Shown: positions 7,122 to 12,610 of the stretch, one piece after another
How the letters are laid out: the number at the start of each line of letters is the position of its first letter
Position numbering within the stretch: position 1 is the stretch's first letter
Origin: JAULUH01 sp032111745
Lineage (GTDB): Bacteria; Chloroflexota; Anaerolineae; JAAEKA01
Assembly (NCBI GenBank): GCA_032111745.1
Contig: JAULUH010000175.1
Coordinates: forward strand, 1 to 13,562
DNA: 13,562 nucleotides
Direction of reading: 5' to 3'
Notes under the pieces: model-generated
Database searches by the model: none
The model's input: the letters and a program-made list of their open reading frames with translations, nothing else
What the model was told of the DNA's origin: nothing
Program-made: the position numbers and the translations under genes

Positions 7122-7160
7122 AAAAACGGCCCTGACGCGTGGTTGCCACGGTGCGTCAGG
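7122..7160 (-). terminator. Rho-independent terminator of the UPF0175/DUF3368 operon
   Basis: On the - strand, CCTGACGC and GCGTCAGG (7160-7153 and 7138-7131) pair, with an inner GTGG/CCAC pairing, and the stem is followed by GCCGTTTTTGG (T-run at 7126-7122). It begins 7 nt after the DUF3368 stop and ends 35 nt before the GH6 start, so it insulates or attenuates GH6 from the toxin-antitoxin transcript. No clear separate GH6 promoter is visible between the two. Confidence 0.8.
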
Positions 7161-7166
7161 ACGAGA

Positions 7167-7652
7167 TCACAGTTCTCCCGCCAATCTGGCTACTACGACA
7201 ACGAGCTCTTCCGAGAGCCAGTATCCTCGGCTACGCAATTCCTCCAAGATCGGACCAACCTGCTGAACAAGGCCACGGCGCTTCCCCTGAAGCACGAGAC
7301 CGGCCACTCCAATCACTCCGACACCAAGCTGCCGGCCGGCTCTACGGCCCAGCTGATCATCCATGAGTAGGGGCAAGCCCATGGTGACGGCCAATGCCAC
7401 GGCATCCCTTTCCCCTCGATCGAGTCGCTCCGTTGCTACCATGACCTCAGGTGTTGGCATGGGGTCCCCAGAAACCTCAATGAATGTGGCCAGAGCACGA
7501 TCAAGCCTGTCTGCCTCGGGGCCAGCCTTCGCCAGAAGCTCGCGGTATACACTTGGTGCTATGGTCACCTGACCGAACAACTGCTCGAGCAGGTCGAGCC
7601 TGTCAACCTTGGCGAGTGCAATCAACGGGCCTGTGTCCGCCACAAGGCTCAT
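7167..7652 (-). CDS. DUF3368 PIN-like toxin
   Basis: 161-residue PIN-fold protein of the DUF3368 type. It starts MSLVADTGPLIALAKVDRLD, with the first acidic residue in VADTGPL; LDRGERDAVALAV supplies the central acidic cluster, and LPLLMDDQLGRRAGRQLGV is the family hallmark. The C-terminal GVAGLVLQGKRRGLVQQVGP, LRSRGYWLSEEL region is typical. Members are presumed ribonucleases and are usually encoded with a UPF0175 antitoxin, as here: the two genes overlap by ATGA at 7649-7652. Length and motifs are complete, so the toxin should be functional. The gene ends just before a terminator. Confidence 0.9.
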   Translation of the reverse strand: MSLVADTGPLIALAKVDRLDLLEQLFGQVTIAPSVYRELLAKAGPEADRLDRALATFIEVSGDPMPTPEVMVATERLDRGERDAVALAVTMGLPLLMDDQLGRRAGRQLGVGVIGVAGLVLQGKRRGLVQQVGPILEELRSRGYWLSEELVVVVARLAGEL

Positions 7653-7927
7653 GGCTCGGAAGCTCCGAAAACAGCCGATTCCTCGTGTAGCTCACGCTCG
7701 AACTCATCCGGAGGATAGTTGAACACCGACACCTGATAGCGTCCACACATCTCCAGGAACTCAACTCGCGATATGCCTGCCAATTTTGCCGCCTTGCCCG
7801 AAGATAGCTTTCCCAGTTCAAACATCTTCAGCGCCGCCATCAGGCGTATCTGCGACTCCAGTTCCTGCGGGGTTAGACTTACGGCTTCTGCCAGGTCATC
7901 AGGATAGTTCAGCGTGAGAGTCTGCAT
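7649..7927 (-). CDS. UPF0175 family antitoxin
   Basis: 92-residue UPF0175 protein. It opens MQTLTLNYPDDLAEAVSL, then has helical IRLMAALKMFELGKLSSGKA and the HTH-like AAKLAGISRVEFLEMCGRYQ, ending VFNYPPDEFERELHEE, all family features. Such proteins bind DNA and neutralise the adjacent PIN-like toxin; autoregulation of the operon is expected from other toxin-antitoxin systems but no operator was proven. The start is ATG 7927: GGAGG lies 11 nt upstream and the N-terminus matches the family. A longer in-frame extension to 8197 runs through the promoter and is not family-like. Confidence 0.9.
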   Translation of the reverse strand: MQTLTLNYPDDLAEAVSLTPQELESQIRLMAALKMFELGKLSSGKAAKLAGISRVEFLEMCGRYQVSVFNYPPDEFERELHEESAVFGASEP

Positions 7928-8042
7928 GCTGTGTGTTTCCTCCGGCTCAGCGGCTACTGGGGCATGAGACCAGATCGTGTTCAGGAAAGGCAATTCGTGC
8001 CAGATCCAATAGAGCACTTGGGCATCTCTGATCCAGATAGTG

Positions 8043-8071
8043 ATTATACCCTGGCCAGAGCTAACTGTCCA
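8043..8071 (-). promoter_or_regulatory. Near-consensus sigma-70 promoter of the toxin-antitoxin operon
   Basis: On the - strand TGGACA (8071-8066) and a perfect TATAAT (8048-8043) are 17 bp apart. Transcription would start near 8036, giving a leader of about 110 nt before the UPF0175 start at 7927. Eleven of twelve hexamer positions fit the consensus, the strongest promoter seen in the window, which suits a toxin-antitoxin operon under repression by its own product. Confidence 0.75.
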
Positions 8072-8109
8072 GCACTTTTCCGCTGCCCGCCAGCCCCGTG
8101 CACCTGCGT

Positions 8110-8138
8110 TTGAATTTATGGGACAAACAGCGCATAAT
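8110..8138 (+). promoter_or_regulatory. Promoter for the MOSC gene
   Basis: TTGAAT (8110-8115) and CATAAT (8133-8138) are spaced 17 bp on the + strand, diverging from the toxin-antitoxin promoter. The predicted start near 8145 places the transcript's 5' end within the first arm of an inverted repeat, GGCCCACC (8142-8149) with GGTGGGCC (8167-8174), ahead of the GGAGG at 8189-8193. Confidence 0.55.
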
Positions 8139-8202
8139 ACCGGCCCACCTCCCCGCCTTGCGGGCCGGTGGGCCAGACCAAGAAGGATGGAGGCCATACC
8201 TA

Positions 8203-8760
8203 ATGACCGAAGCTTGGCTCGACTCCGACTCGATGGGAGACCGGGCGTACCACGCGAGCATTGCCGGCCTGGAGGAGGGGTTCGCCGGCATGCCGCCAGC
8301 GCCTTCGGATGGCGGGCAAGTGGTATTTCTGATGCGGCGGTTGGAGCAAGGCCGCCGGGAGGTGATGGACGAGATCGAGCTCTCGCCAGAGGCTGGCGTG
8401 CCCGGCGACGCCTGGGAGCGGTTGCCAGAGCGCAAGCTGGATGCCCAGATCGCGGTGATGCAGGCCGGCATCGCCCGGTTGATCGCCAACGGGCAATCCC
8501 TGGCCCTGTTTGGCGACTGCCTCATCCTGGACCTTGACCTGTCCACGGCGAACCTGCCGGCCGCGAGCCGGGTCCAGGTGGGGCAGGCCGTCCTGGAGGT
8601 CACCCCCCTGCCGCATACCGGGTGCCTGAAGTTCCGGGCCCGCTTTGGCCAGGACGCGCATCGCTTCGTGTCGTTGCCGGCGCACAAGCCTCGCAATCTA
8701 CGGGGCATCTACATGAAAGTCCTGGAGCCGGGCATGGTCCGCGTCGGCGACCCCGTCCGG
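8203..8760 (+). CDS. MOSC-domain protein (3' end lost in assembly gap)
   Basis: 186 residues are visible before the run of Ns. The MOSC fold (beta-barrel related to molybdenum-cofactor sulfurase C-termini) is seen in GDCLILDLDLSTANLPA, VGQAVLEVTPLPHTGCLKF with the conserved Cys141, ARFGQDAHRFVS, and LRGIYMKVLEPGMVRVGDPV close to the gap. The first 100 residues match the N-terminal part of stand-alone bacterial MOSC proteins, with a GDAW motif near residue 69. Probable role is sulfur or metal-sulfur transfer; the partner is unknown. ATG 8203 is chosen for the upstream AAGGATGGAGG; an in-frame ATG at 8098 lies upstream of the promoter. Only the last few residues should be missing. The open frame across the Ns into the next gene is an artefact. 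Confidence 0.85.
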
Positions 8761-8770
8761 NNNNNNNNNN
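8761..8770. other. Assembly gap (ten Ns)
   Basis: Ten undetermined bases interrupt the 3' end of the MOSC gene. The true size is unknown; ten may be a placeholder. The stretch 8771-8886 after it carries no gene, only an imperfect direct repeat and the ribosome-binding site of the lipoprotein gene. Confidence 0.99.
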
Positions 8771-8799
8771 ACCACCCAGGACCGGTACGGTACCCAGCC

Positions 8800-8887
8800 T
8801 GCAACCTGTGCACCTGGGGAGCTCCTGCCTTGAACGCGGCCAGGGCTGCGGCACTTTCGCTGCAACCATGTACCTGGAGAACTCCCA
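8800..8887. repeat. Imperfect direct repeat upstream of the lipoprotein gene
   Basis: TGCAACCTGTGCACCTGGGG and following AGCTCC (8800-8826) recur as TGCAACCATGTACCTGGAGA and following ACTCCC (8861-8886), about 61 bp apart with a few substitutions and a small indel. The second copy contains the GGAG ribosome-binding site of the lipoprotein and ends at its start codon. It may be a local duplication. Confidence 0.5.
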
Positions 8888-9360
8888 TGACTGCGACTGC
8901 GCGTATGTTGGCGCCGGCCTTGCTGCTCGTGTTGGCTGCCTGTGGCGGCGCGCCACCACTGGTCGTCACGCCGGCCAATACCTGTCCGGTCACCGATCCC
9001 GTCTGGGCCACACCTCCGGAGGATACCGCGGTGCGAGGATCGCCTGAGCCTGGTTACTACTATGTAAACGACGACCGCTCGATGTGGGCATCATCATGGT
9101 GGCATGGACAGGAAGACAGTCACTTAAGAGTGAGCGAAGAGGGGGTCAAGGTGAGCTGGTTTCGGCCGACAGGAGCGACGCTGGAGATCACCGGCCAACG
9201 TATCGATGCTCAGGCTCCAGCGCTGGAGGCCCACGTGCCATGCTGCTATCCTACCCGCTTTCAGGCCACGGGGCTATACTTCCCGACGGAGGGTTGTTGG
9301 GAGGTGATAGCCAGGGCAGCAGGGAGCAAGCTAGCCTTTGTGGTTTGGGTAGAGCCCTGA
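8887..9360 (+). CDS. Small lipoprotein of unknown function
   Basis: 157-residue predicted lipoprotein. Residues 1-18 form a signal peptide with lipobox LAAC; Cys19 would be lipidated and the mature protein anchored outside the cytoplasmic membrane. The mature part is rich in Trp, Tyr and Gly, for example EPGYYYVNDDRSMWASSWW, then a beta-rich segment VKVSWFRPTGATLEITGQR, and ends with FQATGLYFPTEGCWEVIARA. Two Cys pairs (CC and C) remain in the mature part. Similar proteins annotated as hypothetical occur in Chloroflexota; no enzyme motif is seen. The start is ATG 8887 with GGAG 7 nt upstream. It looks like a stand-alone gene closed by the hairpin at 9374-9406. Confidence 0.8.
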   Translation: MTATARMLAPALLLVLAACGGAPPLVVTPANTCPVTDPVWATPPEDTAVRGSPEPGYYYVNDDRSMWASSWWHGQEDSHLRVSEEGVKVSWFRPTGATLEITGQRIDAQAPALEAHVPCCYPTRFQATGLYFPTEGCWEVIARAAGSKLAFVVWVEP

Positions 9361-9373
9361 GGGCCAGGCAGCA

Positions 9374-9406
9374 GTGGAGCCGCCTCGCTTTTCGAGACGG
9401 CTCCAC
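9374..9406 (+). terminator. Hairpin after the lipoprotein gene
   Basis: GTGGAGCCGCCTCG (9374-9387) pairs with CGAGACGGCTCCAC (9393-9406) with a single C/A mismatch and a CTTTT loop. It starts 14 nt after the lipoprotein stop. There is no T-tract downstream, so it may act as a terminator or as a 3' stability stem. Confidence 0.55.
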
Positions 9407-9490
9407 CATCCGAGCCTCCTGCCCCTCCAGCCGCGGCTGTCCTCCCCACCCCCGGGGGATTTGGCCGTTAGCCAGGCCTTCAGGACAGGC

Positions 9491-9512
9491 CATCTCGCGT
9501 CATGGCGAGACG
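9491..9512 (-). terminator. Weak hairpin after the NHLP-type peptide gene
   Basis: On the - strand CGTCTCGC and GCGAGATG pair (one G-U) around a CATGAC loop, starting 14 nt past the stop of the small peptide gene. No T-tract follows, so a terminator role is only suggested by position. Confidence 0.3.
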
Positions 9513-9525
9513 CCGCCCCCTGCCT

Positions 9526-9735
9526 TCACCGGCCTCCCTTCCGGGCCATGTGCATCCCCAGGCGCTCGGCGAGGGCATCCAGCGTCTCCGCGTCGACCGA
9601 CAGCAGCACTGCCCGCTCCTCCCGGGTCAGGTCGTAGCCAGCCAGGGCCTGGTCCGGGTCGGCAAACAACAGTTCTCGAAAATGCGTGTCGAGCATGGCC
9701 CGTCCGATGATGGCTTCCAGCGCCTGCTGTGACAT
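9526..9735 (-). CDS. Os1348-like NHLP-clan small peptide, possible RiPP precursor
   Basis: 69-residue protein: MSQQALEAIIGRAMLDTHFR, then ELLFADPDQALAGYDLTREE and LLSVDAETLDALAERLG, ending HMARKGGR. The A-L-E-x-x-I-G-R-A...F-R-x-L-L-F-x-D-P-x-x-A-L-x-G-Y-x-L-T pattern is that of the nitrile-hydratase-leader-like (NHLP) clan, specifically the Os1348 group, known as leader-like peptides of putative ribosomally made, modified products. A Gly-Gly occurs only at the very C-terminus, and no cysteine, or Ser/Thr-rich core, follows the leader-like part, so a classical core peptide is not obvious. No modification enzyme or peptidase-exporter lies nearby; the adjacent upstream gene is an MFS transporter. 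ATG 9735 has GAGG 7 nt upstream and is preferred to TTG 9750. Confidence 0.75.
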   Translation of the reverse strand: MSQQALEAIIGRAMLDTHFRELLFADPDQALAGYDLTREERAVLLSVDAETLDALAERLGMHMARKGGR

Positions 9736-9784
9736 ACGGGATCCTCGCAATCCCTGCTCAGGCCTGCGCGTATCATTCTATCTC

Positions 9785-9790
9785 AGTATA
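9785..9790 (-). promoter_or_regulatory. Candidate -10 element for the NHLP-type gene
   Basis: TATACT on the - strand (9790-9785) is a good -10 match, with TAGAAT (9780-9775) as a second candidate; neither has a convincing -35, as expected of an activator-dependent promoter. With TATACT, the start would be near 9778 and the CRP-type site would be centred at about -64.5, close to a class I activator position. Confidence 0.3.
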
Positions 9791-9834
9791 CACCTGGAGC
9801 ACGGCGGGCGCTATGAACTACTTCACGCAAAACG

Positions 9835-9850
9835 TGTGATCTGTTTCACA
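9835..9850. promoter_or_regulatory. CRP-type operator palindrome
   Basis: TGTGATCTGTTTCACA contains the two perfect CRP half-sites TGTGA and TCACA spaced by six bases. It lies about 100 bp upstream of the NHLP-type peptide gene and about 115 bp downstream of the MFS stop, with no + strand gene nearby to regulate. The window encodes a Crp-family protein with matching recognition residues at 11734-12417. The rest of 9751-9964 has only short repeats (TAACCG/CGGTTA at 9887-9913, three GCATGG copies near 9929-9957). Confidence 0.6.
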
Positions 9851-9964
9851 GTTGTGTTGGGGTAGGTTAGCGCGCGGAGCTCCCACTAACCGAATTTCCC
9901 ACAGAAACGGTTAATGGACCATGGGAGAGCATGGCGGCCGGTGCATGGCCGTGTGCATGGGGCT

Positions 9965-11233
9965 CTAGCGTTCGCGCTCGATCTCCTCCAGGCTGCGGGT
10001 CTTGGTCTCGAAGGGGTCGGCCAGCCAGATGATGCCGATGGGGATGAGCATTACCAGCCCGGCGGCGACCCAAAAGCCGGTCATGGTGGGAAAGACCTTC
10101 AAAAGCACAGCTGCCAGTGCCGGCCCCAACACATAGGCGACGCGGGCGATGCTGCTCACCCAGCCGGCGCAGGAGGCCCGGCGATCGGTGGGGAAGACCT
10201 CAGGCACGTAGGTCGCGGTCCAGGCCGAGACGAGGCCAATGAAGAAAGCGGCCAGGATCAGGACCACCGCCGGCCCCTGGCCTGGCAGGAGTCCGGCGCC
10301 GGCAACGCTAAGGGTAATGCCCAGGCAGCCCAGAACCAATCCCCGCGTGCGACCGATGAAGTCCAGGACCCATCCGCCGGTCAATCCGCCCAGCAGCACC
10401 ATGGTTAGCATCACCAGCACTACCCGCGACCACTCCACCAAGGTGTAGCCCCGCAGGGTCATGAAGAAGTACCCCGCCCAGAAGTACAGCACCATGAAGA
10501 CCAGCAAGCACGCCACGATGGCCGCGGTCAGGGCGATGTAGCGCACGTCGCTACGATCGATGGCACCCAGGCCAAAGGGGCGCCGGCGCTGGCCCGGGTT
10601 CGCCTGGCGCTCGGCCGCCACAGCCCGGTAGCGGCCTGTCTCGCGCATGGGAAGCCAGAGCACGAGCAGGGGCAGCATCGCCAGGAACATGATGCCATAC
10701 ATCCAGCGCCAGTCCAGGCCAAGTCGCTCCACCAGCAGCGGCGGCAGGAGGGCTATCAAGGGCATCTGGCCGATGGCATAGATCACCGCCACGTAGCGCG
10801 CCCGCACCGCGGCCGGCGCCTCCTCGTTGGCCGGCACGTGCCACAGGTTGGAGACGGTGAAGAAGGTAGCCATGGCGTAGAAGACCATGAACCAGGGCAG
10901 GGTGGGCGTCCACAATAGGATCGCCAGGCAGGGCAGGCCCATGCCCAGCAGCAGCAGCAGCAGGCTCCAGCGCCGGCCGATGCGATCGGCCAGGCTGTTG
11001 AAGGCGACGATGAAGAAGGTGGGGATCAGGACCAGGGACTCCAGTGCGGAGAAGGTGGGCGCGTCGATGCCATAGGCGCTCAGGATGTAGGGAATGGCTG
11101 AGCTCTTGATGCTGGAAACGTAGCCGTCCATGATGGCGACCGAACCCAGGAAGATGGCCAGGTAGGCCAGGTAGCCGCGGCTGCGGGTGGCCACGGCCTG
11201 CAGTGGCTGAGCGGGGATGGTGGTGACGGTCAT
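9965..11233 (-). CDS. MFS transporter, substrate unknown
   Basis: 422-residue major facilitator superfamily permease with about 12 hydrophobic segments in two halves split by a charged loop near residues 200-235 (MRETGRYRAVAAERQANPG...). Loop 2-3 has the motif NSLADRIGRRWSLLL and the second half repeats it as GGWVLDFIGRTRG. TYVPEVFPTDRRASCAGW is the sugar-porter/aromatic-acid-porter-like PEVFPT motif before helix 11, pointing to an organic solute carrier, but no sugar-specific set is complete. The start is ATG 11233 with GAGGAGGG about 6 nt upstream. It stands alone: the + strand DUF433 gene diverges from it and its own promoter was not found. Orientation toward the NHLP-type gene (229 nt downstream) is possible co-transcription, unproven. 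Confidence 0.92.
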   Translation of the reverse strand: MTVTTIPAQPLQAVATRSRGYLAYLAIFLGSVAIMDGYVSSIKSSAIPYILSAYGIDAPTFSALESLVLIPTFFIVAFNSLADRIGRRWSLLLLLLGMGLPCLAILLWTPTLPWFMVFYAMATFFTVSNLWHVPANEEAPAAVRARYVAVIYAIGQMPLIALLPPLLVERLGLDWRWMYGIMFLAMLPLLVLWLPMRETGRYRAVAAERQANPGQRRRPFGLGAIDRSDVRYIALTAAIVACLLVFMVLYFWAGYFFMTLRGYTLVEWSRVVLVMLTMVLLGGLTGGWVLDFIGRTRGLVLGCLGITLSVAGAGLLPGQGPAVVLILAAFFIGLVSAWTATYVPEVFPTDRRASCAGWVSSIARVAYVLGPALAAVLLKVFPTMTGFWVAAGLVMLIPIGIIWLADPFETKTRSLEEIERER

Positions 11234-11250
11234 GGTGCGCCCTCCTCGTG

Positions 11251-11279
11251 TTGTCGTTGTCCTGGGCGGATGCTACAAT
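11251..11279 (+). promoter_or_regulatory. Promoter for the DUF433 gene
   Basis: TTGTCG (11251-11256) and TACAAT (11274-11279) are spaced 17 bp on the + strand, giving a predicted start near 11286 and a leader of about 60 nt to the ATG at 11346. It overlaps the region just upstream of the divergent MFS start, so the two could interfere. Confidence 0.5.
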
Positions 11280-11345
11280 GCCGCAGACGCAGGAGAAGAG
11301 AAGAGACCCGGTCAGAACAGCGGATCGCAGGAGGACGGGACGTCC

Positions 11346-11657
11346 ATGGAAGCCACACTGGATCGATACATCGAGAAAGCTCCACAGGTGCGGGGGGGAA
11401 AGCCGCATATCGCCGATACCCGAATTACGGTGGATGACATCGTGCTGATGCACCTACGGCTCGGCCAGTCGCTGGAGGAGATCGCCGGCACATACCAGCT
11501 ATCCTTGGCAGCGGTCTATGCCGCCATGGCCTATTACTACGACCATCGAAGCGAGATCGACCAGCGGATCGCTGAGGATGTTGCATTTGCTGAAGCGCTA
11601 CAGCGCGACAATCCGTCTCCATTGCAGGAGAAGCTGCGAGCATTGAGAGGTGGCTGA
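11346..11657 (+). CDS. DUF433 antitoxin-like protein, orphan
   Basis: 103-residue DUF433 protein. Family landmarks are the N-terminal I-x-x-x-P-x-V-x-x-G-K-P-x-I pattern (IEKAPQVRGGKPHIADTRIT), VDDIVLMHLRLGQSLEEI, and the helix-turn-helix-like QLSLAAVYAAMAYYYDHRSE. DUF433 proteins are normally antitoxins to a neighbouring DUF5615 PIN-like toxin encoded just downstream. Here the gene is followed by only 76 bp before the convergent Crp gene, and nothing resembling a DUF5615 frame is visible, so it is an orphan. AGGAGG lies 11 nt upstream of ATG 11346, somewhat long. It may act alone as a regulator or be the remains of a lost pair. Confidence 0.88.
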   Translation: MEATLDRYIEKAPQVRGGKPHIADTRITVDDIVLMHLRLGQSLEEIAGTYQLSLAAVYAAMAYYYDHRSEIDQRIAEDVAFAEALQRDNPSPLQEKLRALRGG

Positions 11658-11733
11658 GCGCCTCCGCTGCCATTGAGTGTCTGTAGACCTTCCTCGGCGT
11701 GCCAGGTTAGCCGGCCTTCACCTCCTCACGACC

Positions 11734-12417
11734 TCAATAGCTGATCTTGCTCCTCAACCCGTCCATATCGAGAACCGCTAGCACATGCCCCTCGTGGCGG
11801 ATCAGGCCCTCCGTCCGCAGGGCACCCAGGGCCTTGTTGACGCTCTCCCGCGTCGCCGCTACGTAGCTGGCCAGCTCGGCCTGGGTCAAGGGCACCTGCA
11901 GGACCACGCCTGCCTCGGTGGCCTGGCCGTGGTGCTCGGCCAGGTCCAGGAGGCAGGCCGCCACGCGGCCCTGCATGTCCAGCATGGCCATGCTTTCCAC
12001 GTGCGCGGTCAGGTGGCGCAGGCGCTCAGTGACCAGCTCCAGCGCCCGCCGGGCCAGCCGGGGGTGGGCCTCCACCAGGTCGAGGAAATCCTCCTGCTCC
12101 AGGGTGTAGGTCACGGCTGGCACGATCGCCACTGCGCCGGCCGAGCGAGGGCCGCCGTCCAGCAGGGCCAGCTCGCCGAAGCACTCGCCCGGCCCGTGGA
12201 TGTTCAGGGTGATCTCGGTGCCGGCGTCGCCCAGCACGAAGATGCGCACCTGGCCGGACTCGATCAGGTAGAGCCGCTGGCCGGGGCTGCCCTTGTGAAA
12301 CAGCACCATGCCCCTGGCGAAGGTGCGCTTGTGCAGGCTGGCCGCCAGTGCTTGCAGCACGTCGTCGGGCAGCTCGGCGAAGAGGGTGGTCTGGCGCAGC
12401 AGGTCGACTCGGTTCAC
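11734..12417 (-). CDS. Crp/Fnr-family transcriptional regulator, CRP-like
   Basis: 227-residue regulator with a cyclic-nucleotide-binding domain (about residues 8-120) and a C-terminal winged helix (about 175-220). GECFGELALLDGGPRSAGAVA holds Glu82, Arg91 and Ser92, matching the cAMP-contact residues of E. coli CRP. The recognition helix TRESVNK (residues 189-195) keeps the Arg-Glu pair of CRP's RETVGR, so TGTGA-type sites are the likely target. No Fnr-type cysteine cluster is present. GTG 12417 is chosen because GAGGAG lies 4 nt upstream; ATG 12429 is the alternative. The longer frame to 12549 reads the CHPERSEG repeat and is spurious. It converges with the DUF433 gene and lies downstream of the binding-protein gene on the same strand. 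Confidence 0.9.
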   Translation of the reverse strand: MNRVDLLRQTTLFAELPDDVLQALAASLHKRTFARGMVLFHKGSPGQRLYLIESGQVRIFVLGDAGTEITLNIHGPGECFGELALLDGGPRSAGAVAIVPAVTYTLEQEDFLDLVEAHPRLARRALELVTERLRHLTAHVESMAMLDMQGRVAACLLDLAEHHGQATEAGVVLQVPLTQAELASYVAATRESVNKALGALRTEGLIRHEGHVLAVLDMDGLRSKISY

Positions 12418-12464
12418 GGGACTCCTCATCTCAGTATTGACAGGACATACGCATTGAGCCACAA

Positions 12465-12546
12465 AGGTGTCATTCTGAGGCCCGCAGGGCCGAAGAACCT
12501 CCTCTGACCAGCGCCGAGGCCCTTCGCTTCGCTCAGGGTGACACCT
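12465..12546. repeat. CHPERSEG-type dispersed extragenic repeat
   Basis: 82-bp element bounded by AGGTGTCATTCTGAG (12465-12479) and its near-perfect inverted partner CTCAGGGTGACACCT (12532-12546), differing only where G-T wobble is possible in RNA. The - strand reads CHPERSEGPRRW and PCGPQNDT, the well-known spurious translation of this repeat family, found dispersed between genes in many bacterial genomes. Here it lies between the binding-protein gene and crp, about 48 bp upstream of the crp start, where the folded RNA could act as a terminator for the former or as a leader for the latter. Confidence 0.85.
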
Positions 12547-12610
12547 CAACTGCGTAGGGCCTGAGCGATATCAACCGCATGGCGATGCGCTGAGGCTGCC
12601 GCGGCCGGCC

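Noticed and set aside
7989..8040. GATCCAATAG/GATCCAGATAG direct repeat in the toxin-antitoxin leader as an operator
   Set aside because: Short, imperfect, and downstream of the predicted transcription start; not distinguishable from chance.
7928..8197. N-terminal extension of the UPF0175 antitoxin
   Set aside because: It contains the consensus promoter on the same strand and does not resemble the family; ATG 7927 gives the normal N-terminus.
8098..9360. Single 420-residue frame joining the MOSC protein to the lipoprotein
   Set aside because: It runs through ten Ns of unknown true length. The second half has its own ribosome-binding site, signal peptide and lipobox, so it is a separate gene.
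11671..11740. ATTGAG/CTCAAT inverted repeat between DUF433 and crp as a terminator
   Set aside because: Only six base pairs with a loop of about 60 nt and no T-tract.
9780..12438. Shared ATACTGAGAT decamer upstream of both the NHLP gene and crp
   Set aside because: Ten-base matches are expected many times by chance in a window of this size, and spacing to the starts differs.
11734..12549. Longer 271-residue form of the Crp-family regulator
   Set aside because: The extra N-terminus (CHPERSEGPRRW...) is the spurious translation of a dispersed repeat; good starts exist at 12417 and 12429.
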